A DNA stretch of 64,000 bases from Roseococcus pinisoli (GCF_018413645.1 NZ_JAHCDA010000002.1:682001-746000); one strand, 5' to 3'. Shown: positions 53,584 through 62,530, counted from the stretch's first letter. Notes: generated by a model from the sequence alone, not told the origin. Translations and numbers: made by a program.

Positions 53584-54464
53584 CGGCGCTGACCCTGGCC
53601 ACCCTGGCCTGGCCGGTGGAACCCACCTCCAGCATCGCTGCCTATGCCGAGAAGCTCGACCATTGGGTGGCGGCGGCTAAGTCCGGCGGGGCCGACCTCG
53701 TCCTCATGCCGGAATATGCCTGCGTCGAGCTCGGCGCCGCGCTGGCCGGCCGCAACGCCCCCGATGCCGCAACGGAGCTCCGCGCGATGGTGGCGGCGGC
53801 GGACGGGATCCTCGCCGCCATGCGAGCCGTGGCGATGCGGCACCGGATCTGGCTGCAGCCCGGCACGCTGCCCATGCGGGAGGGCGAGACCATCGTGAAC
53901 CGCGCGCCCCTCATCGCGCCGGACGGCCGGATGGCGATGCAGGAGAAGCGCCGCATGACGCGCTTCGAGACGGAGCACTGGGGCGTCTCCTCCGGTGCTG
54001 CGCCGCAGGTCTTCGACACGCCCTGGGGCCCGGTCGGCATCGCCGTCTGCTACGATGCGGAATTCCCGGACGTGGTGCGCGCGCAGGTCGAGGCCGGCGC
54101 CTGGCTCATCCTGGTGCCCACCTGCACCGACACCGATCACGGCTTCAACCGCGTCCGCATCGGGGCCCAGGCGCGCGCGCTGGAGAACCAGTGCTTCGTC
54201 GCCGTCGCGCCCACGCTGGGGGGCTTCGAGGGCTCGGTCGCGCTGGACGAGAACCACGGCGCGGCCGCCGTCTACGGCCCCGTGGATCGCGGCTTTGCTT
54301 CCGACGGCGTGGTCGCGGCCCTGGCTTACGACACGCCTGGCCTGCTCTTCACGACGCTGGATCCGGCCCGGCTGGAGGCGGTCCGCGCCGAGGGCGCCGT
54401 GCGCAACCATCGCGACTGGCCCGCCATGCCCGCGCCGCGCAGCCCGATGGCAACCTTCGCTTGA
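53580..54464 (+). CDS. Carbon-nitrogen hydrolase (nitrilase superfamily)
   Basis: A 294-residue nitrilase-superfamily hydrolase with the Glu-Lys-Cys triad at Glu45 (LVLMPEYACVE), Lys123 (MAMQEKRRMTRFE) and Cys157 (GIAVCYDAEFPDVVRAQ). The branch is that of small amidohydrolases, often encoded with a GNAT domain protein or fused to one; here the GNAT gene lies directly upstream with a GTGA overlap. The substrate is probably an omega-amide or an N-carbamoyl compound; not determined. Confidence 0.87.
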   Translation: MTALTLATLAWPVEPTSSIAAYAEKLDHWVAAAKSGGADLVLMPEYACVELGAALAGRNAPDAATELRAMVAAADGILAAMRAVAMRHRIWLQPGTLPMREGETIVNRAPLIAPDGRMAMQEKRRMTRFETEHWGVSSGAAPQVFDTPWGPVGIAVCYDAEFPDVVRAQVEAGAWLILVPTCTDTDHGFNRVRIGAQARALENQCFVAVAPTLGGFEGSVALDENHGAAAVYGPVDRGFASDGVVAALAYDTPGLLFTTLDPARLEAVRAEGAVRNHRDWPAMPAPRSPMATFA

Positions 54465-55570
54465 CCACCGTCTACATCGCCGCCGGCGAGGCCTCGGGCG
54501 ACATCCTGGGCGCGCGGCTGATCGCCGCCCTGCGCGCGCGCGACGCCACGCTGGAATTCGCCGGCATCGGCGGCGAGCGCATGGCCGAACAGGGCTTCGC
54601 CTCGCTCTTCGACATCCGGCAGCTCGCGCTCATGGGCATCATGGAGGTGCTGCCCAGCCTCCGCCGGCTTTCCCAGCGCATGGACGAGGCAGTGGCCGAC
54701 ATCACCGCCCGCCGCCCCCGCCTCATCGTCACCATCGACAGTCCCGGCTTCACGCTGCGCCTGGCCGCGAGGGTGAAGCCGCTCGGCATCCCCATCCTCC
54801 ATTACGTCGCACCGCAGGTCTGGGCCTGGCGGCCCGGCCGCGTGAAGAAGATCGCCAAGCGCGTGGACCGCATCCTGGCGCTGCTCCCCTTCGAGGCCCC
54901 GATCTTCGAGGCGGCCGGCATCCCGGTGGATTTCGTCGGTCATCCCATCCTGGAGAGCGAGGCCGCCCATGGCGACGCCTCGCGCGTTCCCTATACCGGC
55001 CGGTCGCTCATCGTCATGCCGGGCAGCCGGCGCGGCGAGGTCTCGCGCCTCCTGCCCCCCTTCGCCGAGACGGTGCGCCGCCTGCCGGCGGATATCCTTC
55101 CCGTCATCGGATTGGCCGGCACCGTCGAGGAGATCGTTCGCCGGCAGCAAGCCGTCTGGGGCCGGCCGATCCAGACCGTGCGGGCGCCCGGCGAGAAGGC
55201 CGACGCCTTCGCCGCCGCCCGGGCCGGGCTGATCAAATCCGGCACCTCCTCCCTGGAAGCGGCGGTGGCGGGCCTGCCGCATGTGATCGGCTACACCTTC
55301 AACCCGATCTCCAACGCCATCATCCGCCAGCTGTTCCGGGTGAAATACGCCAGCCTCGTGAACCTGCTGGCCGATGAGGAGATCGTGCCCGAGCTCCTGC
55401 TCGAGAAATGCGAGCCGCGCGGCCTCGCCGCCGCGCTCCTGCCGCTGATCGAGGACGACGAGGCCGTGGCCCGCCAGCGCGAGGGCTTTTCCCGGGCGCT
55501 GGCGAAGCTGCGCCCGGAGAAGGGCCTGCCGAGCGAGGCCGCTGCCGAGGCCGTCCTGCGGATGCTCTGA
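54461..55570 (+). CDS. lpxB: Lipid-A-disaccharide synthase
   Basis: A 369-residue glycosyltransferase that joins UDP-2,3-diacylglucosamine and lipid X to the tetraacyl disaccharide of lipid A. Signatures: 'YIAAGEASGDILGARLIAALRA', 'FAGIGGERMAEQGF', 'VTIDSPGFTLRLA', 'ILHYVAPQVWAWRPGRVKKIAKRVDRILALLPFE' and 'IKSGTSSLEAAVAGLPHVIGY'. It starts with TTG in a TTGA overlap with the hydrolase gene. It is separated from the usual lpxD-fabZ-lpxA cluster, which is not in the window. Confidence 0.94.
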   Translation: MTTVYIAAGEASGDILGARLIAALRARDATLEFAGIGGERMAEQGFASLFDIRQLALMGIMEVLPSLRRLSQRMDEAVADITARRPRLIVTIDSPGFTLRLAARVKPLGIPILHYVAPQVWAWRPGRVKKIAKRVDRILALLPFEAPIFEAAGIPVDFVGHPILESEAAHGDASRVPYTGRSLIVMPGSRRGEVSRLLPPFAETVRRLPADILPVIGLAGTVEEIVRRQQAVWGRPIQTVRAPGEKADAFAAARAGLIKSGTSSLEAAVAGLPHVIGYTFNPISNAIIRQLFRVKYASLVNLLADEEIVPELLLEKCEPRGLAAALLPLIEDDEAVARQREGFSRALAKLRPEKGLPSEAAAEAVLRML

Positions 55571-55577
55571 CGTGATG

Positions 55578-55600
55578 CCGGGCGCGTGAGACGCGCCCGG
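55578..55600. terminator. Strong hairpin between convergent lpxB and aldolase genes
   Basis: A perfect ten-base stem, CCGGGCGCGT paired with ACGCGCCCGG, closes a GAG loop in the 46-base gap between two convergent genes. No T-run follows on either strand. Its position and strength suggest a bidirectional stop for transcription. Confidence 0.5.
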
Positions 55601-55616
55601 TGCCTGAAAGCCGCCC

Positions 55617-56414
55617 TCAGTCGCGGAAGCTGGGATCCAGCCGGTCGAGCTTGCGCAGCAGGCCCGGCCATTCCATCACGCCGTAGGGCCGGCGCGTCTG
55701 CGGCTGGTAGTTCATGTAGGTCTCCTCCAACACCTTCGGCGGCACGGGATGGATCTCGGCGTTGCAGGCCAGCGCCGCGAGCTGCGCCTTGCAGGACAGC
55801 TCCAGGCGATGCATCGCGTTGAAGGCCTCGGCGATGGTCCGGCCCACCGTCAGCAGGCCGTGGTTGCGCAGGATCAGCGCGTTGTTGTCGCCGAGGTCCT
55901 GGACCAGCCGCTCCTGCATGGAGAGGTCGAGCACGACGCCCTCGAACTCGTGGTAGCCGATCTTCAGGAAGCGCATCGACGTCTGGTTCATCGGCAGCAG
56001 GCCGCATTCCAGCGAGGAGACCGCCATCCCGGGCCAGGTGTGCGTGTGGATCACGCAGTCGATCTCGTGGCTCGCCTCGTGGATGGCACCATGGATGACG
56101 AAGCCCGCGCGGTTCACGCCGTAGCCCAGGTCGCCGAAGTCCGGCTTCAGAAGGATGTTGCCCTTCACGTCGATCTTGATGAGTGAGGAGGCCGTGATCT
56201 CGTCGTAGCTCATGCCGTAGGCGTTGATGAGGAAGGCGCCGTCCTCGCCCGGCACGCGGCAGGAGATGTGGTTCGCCATCATGTCGCTCATGCCGTAGAG
56301 GTCCATGAGCCGGTAGCAGGCGGCCAGGTTCACGCGGGCCTGCCATTCGGCCGGCGTCACCTTGTCGCGCAGCGAAGGGATGCTGAGCACAGGGCTCGGC
56401 GAGAGTTCGAGCAT
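55617..56414 (-). CDS. Class II aldolase/adducin-family protein
   Basis: A 265-residue protein of the aldolase class II / adducin head family. The zinc ligands are in 'CVIHTHTWPGMAVSSLECGL' (HxH) and a later His in 'NNALILRNHGLLTVGRT'; 'SDMMANHISCRVPGEDGAFLINAYGMSYDEITASSLIKID' is the family's substrate-phosphate region, but the usual Gly-Ser/Thr-rich phosphate clamp is altered. Many such stand-alone proteins have no known aldol reaction. Start: ATG at 56414 with normal family N-terminus. Confidence 0.87.
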   Translation of the reverse strand: MLELSPSPVLSIPSLRDKVTPAEWQARVNLAACYRLMDLYGMSDMMANHISCRVPGEDGAFLINAYGMSYDEITASSLIKIDVKGNILLKPDFGDLGYGVNRAGFVIHGAIHEASHEIDCVIHTHTWPGMAVSSLECGLLPMNQTSMRFLKIGYHEFEGVVLDLSMQERLVQDLGDNNALILRNHGLLTVGRTIAEAFNAMHRLELSCKAQLAALACNAEIHPVPPKVLEETYMNYQPQTRRPYGVMEWPGLLRKLDRLDPSFRD

Positions 56415-56596
56415 GGTTCCGTCTCCTTCTATTGCCCGGAAGCGTAGCGCGATCGCCAGCGGAACGAAACGGGATGAATTCTGAACCGTTATGGCTCAGA
56501 CGGTCCTAGAATGCCGCCATCGGGCGGATCGCGCGCCTCGGCATCCTCCCGTCGCCGCAAGCGGCCTCGGCTGATTCGGCCGCGGAGGAAACGACC

Positions 56597-57382
56597 ATGG
56601 CACCAATCGCTTGGGTGGCCGACCACGCCGCCGGAGATCCGCAGATCCGTCGCCTCCGTTTCGGTGACTTGGCGACCGCGCTGCGCTGGGGGTGGGACGA
56701 CTTCGTCGCCGCACCGACGCAGATCTTCTTCCTGTGTCTCATCTATCCTGTCTTCGGCCTGGTGATCGGCCGCGCCGCGGCGGGCAGCGCGATGCTGCCG
56801 CTCGTCTGGCCGCTGCTGGCGGGCTTCGCCCTGGTCGGCCCGGTCCTGGCGCTGGGCATCTACGAGCTGAGCCGGCGCCGGGAGCTAGGCTTCCCCACCA
56901 CCTGGCGGGACATGTTCGGCGTGCTGAAATCTCCGGCCATCGGCGGGATCCTCCTGCTGAGCCTTTCCCTGGCCGCGACCTTCGTGCTCTGGATCGGCGT
57001 GGCCCGCGGGCTCTTCCATGCCTTCATGGGTCCGGAGATTCACACCTCCTTCAGCGCCATGATGGCCGAGATCCTGCACACGCGGCACGGCATGGGCCTG
57101 ATAATCGTGGGCAACCTCGTGGGGGCGTGCTTCGCCTTCTGGGTGCTGGCGGTGAGCCTGGTCTCCTTCCCCATGATGCTGGACCGGCACGTGACCGCCG
57201 GCGAGGCCGTCTACACCTCGCTGGCCGCCTTCCGCGCCAATCCGGTGATGCTGACGGTCTGGGGCATCATCGTCGGCGCGATGATCTTCGCTGGCATGGC
57301 GCTGCTGGGGGTGGGCCTCGCCCTGGTGTTGCCCATCCTCGGCCACGCGACTTGGCACCTGTACCGGCGCCTGGTCCGGTAA
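56597..57382 (+). CDS. DUF2189-family membrane protein
   Basis: A 261-residue inner-membrane protein with about six hydrophobic helices. The opening 'IRRLRFGDLATALRWGWDDFVAAPTQIFFLCLIYPVFGLVIG' and 'ALGIYELSRRRELG' are typical of DUF2189. Function unknown in the family. GGAGG precedes the ATG by a good distance. The 182-base upstream region, shared with the divergent aldolase gene, holds TAGAAT at 56507-56512 as a possible -10 box and nothing else that I recognise. Confidence 0.82.
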   Translation: MAPIAWVADHAAGDPQIRRLRFGDLATALRWGWDDFVAAPTQIFFLCLIYPVFGLVIGRAAAGSAMLPLVWPLLAGFALVGPVLALGIYELSRRRELGFPTTWRDMFGVLKSPAIGGILLLSLSLAATFVLWIGVARGLFHAFMGPEIHTSFSAMMAEILHTRHGMGLIIVGNLVGACFAFWVLAVSLVSFPMMLDRHVTAGEAVYTSLAAFRANPVMLTVWGIIVGAMIFAGMALLGVGLALVLPILGHATWHLYRRLVR

Positions 57383-57383
57383 C

Positions 57384-58436
57384 TCAGGCCGGCTTGGGAC
57401 GGAGCGGCAGGAACAGCGAGGCCGAGACCACGCCGAAGGCGCCGCCCAGCGCCGTCTCCCAGAGCCGCGCGGCCAGATGCGAGATGGAATGCTCGCCGCT
57501 GGCCGCCAGCGTGACGATGAGGGTGAAGGCGAAGGCCCCGCAGGCGATGTCGTAGCGGGCGGGCAGCGACATCGCGTAGATCACCATGGCCAGGGCGGCG
57601 GCCGCCCAGATCAGCACCGGCGCGTGCTCGGCGATGGGCAGGCAGGCCAGACCCAGCGGCACGCCGAAGAAAGTTCCGACCACACGGCGGCGAACGCGTT
57701 CCCGCGTGCCGGAGGCCGTGCTCGCCACGACATAAGTGCTGGCCGTGATGGCCCAGACGGAATGCTGCAGCCCCAGCGTGCCCGTCAGTGCCACGATCGC
57801 GACGGCGGAAATCGCCGCCTGCAGCCCCATCACCAGCTCAGGTGAAAATCCCAGCCGCGCCTCCGCGACCGTCGAGGGCCTGGGCGGAGCCGGGTCGGGC
57901 CGCTCGGCCGGGCCGCTCAGCATGCGCGGCACGATGGCGGCCGGTACGGCGATGAGCCAGGCCACGGCGAGCATGGGCAGGTCGGCTGGCGCCAATCCCA
58001 GGCCATAGGCGAGCAGCTGGCCGGTGTAGATTTGCGAGCCGAGCCCGGTCCCCAGCCTGCCGAAGCGGCGCAGGTAGCTGACCAGGAAGGCGCCGGTCAC
58101 GAGCGCCGCTTCCGGCGCCACGGTGCCGAGGAGTGCCAGCCGCGGCGAGGCAAGCGCCATCAGGCTCGCCCCGGCCACCGCGGCCGTCACCAGCAGCGTC
58201 AGGTCCCGGGCGGACTGCCACCGCGTCAGCTGGCCTTCGGAGACGCTGGCCCAGAGTGCCAGCCCGCCCGCCAGCGGGGTGAGGAAGGCGCCCCGCGAGA
58301 AGTCGCCCGAGACGTCGTGCAGCGCGCCCACCAGCGCGGCAAGGCCGAAGGCCGTGACCAGGCGCAGCCCCTTGATGCGGCGATGCGTCCCCGGATCGAT
58401 CCGGTCCAGCCAGGACGCCAGGGCGCCCCAAGGCAT
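57384..58436 (-). CDS. FUSC-family (fusaric-acid/aromatic-acid exporter-like) membrane protein
   Basis: A 350-residue membrane protein with two groups of hydrophobic helices separated by a Pro-rich, Arg-rich cytoplasmic segment (around 180-195: GPAERPDPAPPRPSTVAEAR). 'LQHSVWAITASTYVVASTASGTRERVRRRVVGTFFGVPLG' is the FUSC-like signature of the second half. Possibly exports aromatic acids; no membrane-fusion partner gene is present. It lies 11 bases downstream of hemA on the same strand, so it may share its transcript. Its 3' end meets the DUF2189 gene end-to-end. Confidence 0.82.
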   Translation of the reverse strand: MPWGALASWLDRIDPGTHRRIKGLRLVTAFGLAALVGALHDVSGDFSRGAFLTPLAGGLALWASVSEGQLTRWQSARDLTLLVTAAVAGASLMALASPRLALLGTVAPEAALVTGAFLVSYLRRFGRLGTGLGSQIYTGQLLAYGLGLAPADLPMLAVAWLIAVPAAIVPRMLSGPAERPDPAPPRPSTVAEARLGFSPELVMGLQAAISAVAIVALTGTLGLQHSVWAITASTYVVASTASGTRERVRRRVVGTFFGVPLGLACLPIAEHAPVLIWAAAALAMVIYAMSLPARYDIACGAFAFTLIVTLAASGEHSISHLAARLWETALGGAFGVVSASLFLPLRPKPA

Positions 58437-58447
58437 GCGCCGGCTCG

Positions 58448-59671
58448 TCAGGCGGCGCGCCGGAGGCTGAACTCGGCCCAGGCTTCCGCCAGGGCGTTCA
58501 TCAGATGGTCGATATCGGCGTCGCTGTGCAGCGGCGAGGGCGTGACGCGCAGCCTCTCGGAGCCGCGCGGTACCGTCGGGAAGTTGATCGGCTGCACATA
58601 GACGCCATGGCGCTCCATCAGCAGGTCGCTGATGCGCTTGCAGAGCACCGCATCGTGAACCATCACCGGCACGATATGGCTGGGGTTGGGCAGGTGCGGG
58701 ATGTTCAGCGCATCCAGCCGCGCCCGCACGGTGGCCACCCGCTCATGCATCCGGTCGCGTTCGGCCGTGCTTTCCTTGAGATGGCGGATGCTCGCCCTCG
58801 CCCCGGCCGCGATCGAGGGCGGCAGCGAGGTGGAAAAGATGAAGCCGGAGGCGAAGCTGCGCACGAAATCGATCACCGCGGCCGAACCGGCGATATAGCC
58901 GCCGATCACGCCGAAGGCCTTGGCAAGCGTGCCCTCGATGAGGGTGAGGCGGTGCTGCACGCCCTCGCGCTCCGACACGCCGCCGCCGCGCGGACCGTAG
59001 AGGCCCACCGCATGCACCTCGTCCAGATAGGTCATGGCGCCGAACTCGTCGGCAAGGTCGCAGATCTCGGCGATGGGCGCGATGTCGCCGTCCATCGAAT
59101 AGACGCTCTCGAAGGCGATGAGCTTGGGGACGTCGCGCGGCAGCGCCTCCAGCCGGGCGCGCAGATCGCCGAGGTCGTTGTGCTTCCAGATCTCGCAGCG
59201 CGCCCGGCTATGGCGGATGCCCTCGATCATGGAGGCGTGATTCAGCTCGTCCGACAGCACCACGCAGCCCGGCAGCCGCCCGGCGAGGGTGGTGAGCGTC
59301 GCCCAGTTGGACATGTAGCCGGAGTTGAAGAGGAGCGCCGCCTCCTTGCCGTGCAGGTCGGCGAGCTCGCGCTCCAGCAGGACATGCTCGTGATGGTTGC
59401 CGGCGATATTGCGGGTGCCGCCGGAGCCCGCGCCCGTCCGGTCCAGCGCCGCATGCATGGCCTCGAGCACCTTCGGATGCTGCCCCATGCCGAGATAGTC
59501 GTTGGAGCACCAGACGGTGATCTCTTCGCTGCGGTCGGCCCCGTTCTCCGAGGAGTATTTCGTGGCGCGGGGGAAGGCGCCGGCATGCCGCTCGAGGTCG
59601 GCGAAGACCCGGTATCTGCCCTCGCGGCGAAGGCCGTCGAGCTGATTGCGGAACAGGTTTTCGTAGTCCAT
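58448..59671 (-). CDS. hemA: 5-aminolevulinate synthase (Shemin pathway)
   Basis: A 407-residue PLP enzyme that condenses glycine and succinyl-CoA to 5-aminolevulinate, the first step of haem synthesis in alphaproteobacteria. Signatures are '[46 protein letters not shown]', '[15 protein letters not shown]', '[13 protein letters not shown]', '[13 protein letters not shown]' and the PLP-lysine in '[14 protein letters not shown]'. The C-terminus with '[14 protein letters not shown]' is normal. GGGAAAGG precedes the ATG. It is divergent from hemC, with 298 bases between. Confidence 0.95.
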   Translation of the reverse strand: MDYENLFRNQLDGLRREGRYRVFADLERHAGAFPRATKYSSENGADRSEEITVWCSNDYLGMGQHPKVLEAMHAALDRTGAGSGGTRNIAGNHHEHVLLERELADLHGKEAALLFNSGYMSNWATLTTLAGRLPGCVVLSDELNHASMIEGIRHSRARCEIWKHNDLGDLRARLEALPRDVPKLIAFESVYSMDGDIAPIAEICDLADEFGAMTYLDEVHAVGLYGPRGGGVSEREGVQHRLTLIEGTLAKAFGVIGGYIAGSAAVIDFVRSFASGFIFSTSLPPSIAAGARASIRHLKESTAERDRMHERVATVRARLDALNIPHLPNPSHIVPVMVHDAVLCKRISDLLMERHGVYVQPINFPTVPRGSERLRVTPSPLHSDADIDHLMNALAEAWAEFSLRRAA

Positions 59672-59969
59672 CGCATGCCTTTCCCGGGCCGCGGCCCTTG
59701 CGCCCCATCTAGCGGCCTTCGAGCTCAAAATCAGCCCCTGCATGGCTGACAGGCCGAGATTGCGGCACGATTTAACCTGGAAAGCCCCACCCGCTACTCC
59801 CCTTGCGCGAGCGTTGTGCTATGCAGCGGCCGCATTCTCCAAAGGGTCATCCAACGGTGTCGGGTTCCGGCACCCCCAGCCTGGCGCGGGGGGACATCCA
59901 GCTTTGAGGCATCCCGATCCGGGTCAGGCGCCCCGCCGCGGGCTGCGCTCGCACGCGCCCGCCATCCCG
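59672..59969. other. Intergenic region between divergent hemA and hemC
   Basis: A 298-base gap. It stays open in the hemC frame, but the translated sequence is not family-like, so I treat it as non-coding leader. A hairpin is visible at 59856-59874 (GGTGTCGG, loop GTT, CCGGCACC; one G-U pair) without a T-run. No convincing sigma-70 pair or known riboswitch was recognised. Both haem promoters must lie here. Confidence 0.5.
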
Positions 59970-60917
59970 ATGCGCGTCGGTACCCGCGGCTCGCCGCTGG
60001 CGCTGTTCCAGACGCGGACCTTCCTGGACCGCATCCGCGCCGTCTGCCCGGTGCTGCGCAACCTCGACGCCTTCGAGGAATGCGAGATCGCGACCTCGGG
60101 CGACCGTGCGCAGGAAAAGCGCCTCGCCGAGATCGGCGGCAAGGGCCTCTTCGCCAAGGAAATCCACGAGGCGCTGCTCGACGGCCGTGTGGACTTCGCC
60201 GTCCATTCGCTGAAGGACCTCGAGACCGAGCTGCCGCCGGGGATCGCCCTGGCCTGCACCCTCCGGCGCGAGGACGCGCGCGACGCCATCGTGCTGGGCG
60301 CCGCCTGCCGCCGCGGCGGCTTCTCGAGCCCGGCCTGGGACCCCTTCTCCGCCCTGCCTCCCGGCGCGCTCGTCGGCACGGCCTCCGTCCGCCGTCAGGC
60401 GCAGCTGCTGCACACGCGGCCTGACCTCCGCTGCGAGGTCATCCGCGGCAATGTGCAGACCCGCCTCTCGCGCGTGGCGAGCGGTGAGTTCGATGCGACG
60501 CTGCTGGCGCTGGCCGGCCTCAGGCGCCTCGGCCTCGAAGCCCATGCGGATGTCGTCCTCGACGAGGAGGAGATGGTGCCCGCGGCCTGCCAGGGCATCA
60601 TCGGCGTCACCGTCCGCGAGGACGACGTGGCCCTGCGCGAGATGCTGACCGCCATCTGGGATCCGGCCTCCAAGGCCGTGAGCCTGGCCGAGCGGGCGCT
60701 GCTGCGCGCGCTGGACGGCTCCTGCCGCACGCCGATCGGTGCGCATGCGGTGCTGCTGCCCGAAGGCCGGCTCCGGCTGACGGCTCTGATCGCCCGGGGC
60801 GACGGCAGCTTCCTGATCCGCCGCACGGTCGAGGGCGCCGCCGAGGATGCCCCCCGGATCGGGCGCGAGTTGGGCGAGGAACTCTACCGCGAGACCCCGG
60901 CCGACGTCTTCGCCTGA
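59970..60917 (+). CDS. hemC: Hydroxymethylbilane synthase (porphobilinogen deaminase)
   Basis: A 315-residue cytosolic enzyme that polymerises four porphobilinogens into hydroxymethylbilane. 'MRVGTRGSPLALFQTRTFLDRI' is the family start; 'ATSGDRAQEKRLAEIGGKGLFAKEIHEALLDGRVDFAVHSLKDLETELPPG', 'VGTASVRRQAQLL', 'RGNVQTRLSRV', 'MVPAACQGIIGVTVRE' and the dipyrromethane cofactor Cys in 'LDGSCRTPIGAHA' are all present. The Shine-Dalgarno is poor, so a start a little upstream cannot be excluded. Convergent with a hypothetical gene 13 bases away. Confidence 0.94.
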   Translation: MRVGTRGSPLALFQTRTFLDRIRAVCPVLRNLDAFEECEIATSGDRAQEKRLAEIGGKGLFAKEIHEALLDGRVDFAVHSLKDLETELPPGIALACTLRREDARDAIVLGAACRRGGFSSPAWDPFSALPPGALVGTASVRRQAQLLHTRPDLRCEVIRGNVQTRLSRVASGEFDATLLALAGLRRLGLEAHADVVLDEEEMVPAACQGIIGVTVREDDVALREMLTAIWDPASKAVSLAERALLRALDGSCRTPIGAHAVLLPEGRLRLTALIARGDGSFLIRRTVEGAAEDAPRIGRELGEELYRETPADVFA

Positions 60918-60930
60918 GCCAGGCCGTGGC

Positions 60931-61503
60931 CTACTGGTCGCCCGGCCCCCAGAAGAACGTGTCGCTCCTGGGCCGGCTGCCGCCGCTCGTCGGATAGACG
61001 CGGACATAATTGCCCGTATTGGCCCGATAGACAGGGTTGGTAAGACCCCGTCCGCCTACCACGGGGACCGCGAAGGTATCGGCGAACATCTCCATGAGGC
61101 TGATGTTCATCCCGGCCTCGCAATGCTGCAGATGGACATAGGCGCCCGGCGCGAATTTCGATGCCAGCTTGGCGAATTCCGGCTGGAACCGCGCGAAACT
61201 CGCCGTCGAGACCCAATCCGTGCCGATTTCGAGGCCCGAGGAATTCCCGTGATCGAGGATGTTGAGCTTATCCATCGGGGTCGTCCCCGGGGCAGGCGTC
61301 TTGGGCAGCGGCACCCGTCCATGTGACATCGCATAGGCCGTGATGGAGTGCGGACTGGGCGGCGGCGAGTACTTCGCCAGAAAGGCGAGGATCTTGGCCA
61401 CCATGTCGACCGCGTCCGTCATGTAGAGTTCGCCGGTTCGTAGCATGCTTGCCGCATAACCCACGCGATCCGTGTCATCGACGACAGTAACAACGAGTGC
61501 CAT
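60931..61503 (-). CDS. Stand-alone protein with caspase-like (clan CD/DUF4347-like) His-Gly and His-Cys pattern
   Basis: A 190-residue protein, not confidently recognised. Two short motifs stand out. A hydrophobic strand leads into Asp-His-Gly ('KLNILDHGNSSGLEIG', His85-Gly86), and a second hydrophobic strand ends in His-Cys ('AYVHLQHCEAGMN', Cys128). This order and spacing is the catalytic pattern of clan CD peptidases (caspase, gingipain, CHAT) and of DUF4347 domains. The N-terminus (MALVVTVVDDTDRVGYAASML) has no signal peptide. GAGGGGAG precedes the ATG; an ORF extension to 61542 is unlikely. The gene lies downstream of oxyR on the same strand. Peptidase activity is a hypothesis only. Confidence 0.65.
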   Translation of the reverse strand: MALVVTVVDDTDRVGYAASMLRTGELYMTDAVDMVAKILAFLAKYSPPPSPHSITAYAMSHGRVPLPKTPAPGTTPMDKLNILDHGNSSGLEIGTDWVSTASFARFQPEFAKLASKFAPGAYVHLQHCEAGMNISLMEMFADTFAVPVVGGRGLTNPVYRANTGNYVRVYPTSGGSRPRSDTFFWGPGDQ

Positions 61504-61582
61504 GGAGTTTCTCCCCTCGCTCCAGCGAAAGGGATAGTTCATTCCCTGGAATGATTGAATAAAAATCTCCTACCCAATCCCC

Positions 61583-62530
61583 TCAGGGGGCCGCCCGCCC
61601 CGGACGGTGCACCTTCACCGCGCTCTGTTCCGCGAGAATCTCGCCGATCGACTGGCGCAGCAGCCGGATGTCGCGGATGCGCCCGAAGCTGGGACGGTGG
61701 AACAGCGCGACGTCGCGCATGTACTGGCCGCCGGCGATGCGGCGATAGGCCACCATGTCGTCCAGCAGGGCGCCGACCTGGATCGCCAGCTGCGGCATGA
61801 AGGCAACGCCTGAGCCGGCTGCGATCATCTGCCGCATGGATTCCAGGCTCGCGGCCTGGAGCTCCGTCGGCCCTTCCCGGAGGCGTGAGGGGCAGAGCTG
61901 CAGCGCCTGCTCCCGCAGGCAATGCCCTTCCGAGAGCAGGATCAGCTCCGCCACCGGGATGTCCCCCGGATTCACCTGCTCGGCCTGGGCCAGCGGGTGA
62001 TCGCGCGGAACGGCCAGGGCCAGTTCCTCCCGGAAGAGGGGCAGCTCGGTCAGCTCCGCCTCGGGGATCGGGCTGGTCGCCAGCAGCGCGTCGAGCTCGC
62101 CCTCCTCCAGCTGGCGGATGAGGGCGCGCGTATGCCCCTCGTGCAGCATGAGCTTGAGATCGGGATAGCGCGCCCGCAGCGGCTTCAGCAGGAAGGGCAC
62201 GAGATAGGGCCCGAGCGTGGAGATGACGCCGAGGCGAAGCGTGCCGGTCAGCGGCTCGGCGCCGATGCTCACCACCTCGAAGAGGCGGCGCGCTTCGGCG
62301 ATGATCCGCCGGGTCTGGGCGATGACATCCTCGCCCCGCCGCGTGACGAGGACGCCGCGCGGGCTGCGCTCGAAGATCTCGACGCCGAGGAACTCCTCGA
62401 GCTTGCGGAGCTGGCCCGACAAGGTGGGCTGGCTGACGCCGCAGGCCACCGCGGCCCGGCCGAAGTGGAGATGCTCGGCCACCGCCGTGATGTATTCGAG
62501 GTCGCGCAGGCTCAATCCGGCGAGGTTCAT
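61583..62530 (-). CDS. oxyR: LysR-type peroxide sensor OxyR
   Basis: A 315-residue LysR-family regulator. The N-terminal helix-turn-helix ('LHFGRAAVACGVSQPTLSGQLRKLEEFLG') is followed by an effector domain that contains the OxyR redox cysteines Cys204 and Cys213 in 'LSEGHCLREQALQLC', nine residues apart as in Escherichia coli (199 and 208). It should form a disulfide with hydrogen peroxide and activate antioxidant genes. No catalase or peroxiredoxin gene is next to it; it is divergent from chrA, with 128 bases between. Confidence 0.92.
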   Translation of the reverse strand: MNLAGLSLRDLEYITAVAEHLHFGRAAVACGVSQPTLSGQLRKLEEFLGVEIFERSPRGVLVTRRGEDVIAQTRRIIAEARRLFEVVSIGAEPLTGTLRLGVISTLGPYLVPFLLKPLRARYPDLKLMLHEGHTRALIRQLEEGELDALLATSPIPEAELTELPLFREELALAVPRDHPLAQAEQVNPGDIPVAELILLSEGHCLREQALQLCPSRLREGPTELQAASLESMRQMIAAGSGVAFMPQLAIQVGALLDDMVAYRRIAGGQYMRDVALFHRPSFGRIRDIRLLRQSIGEILAEQSAVKVHRPGRAAP

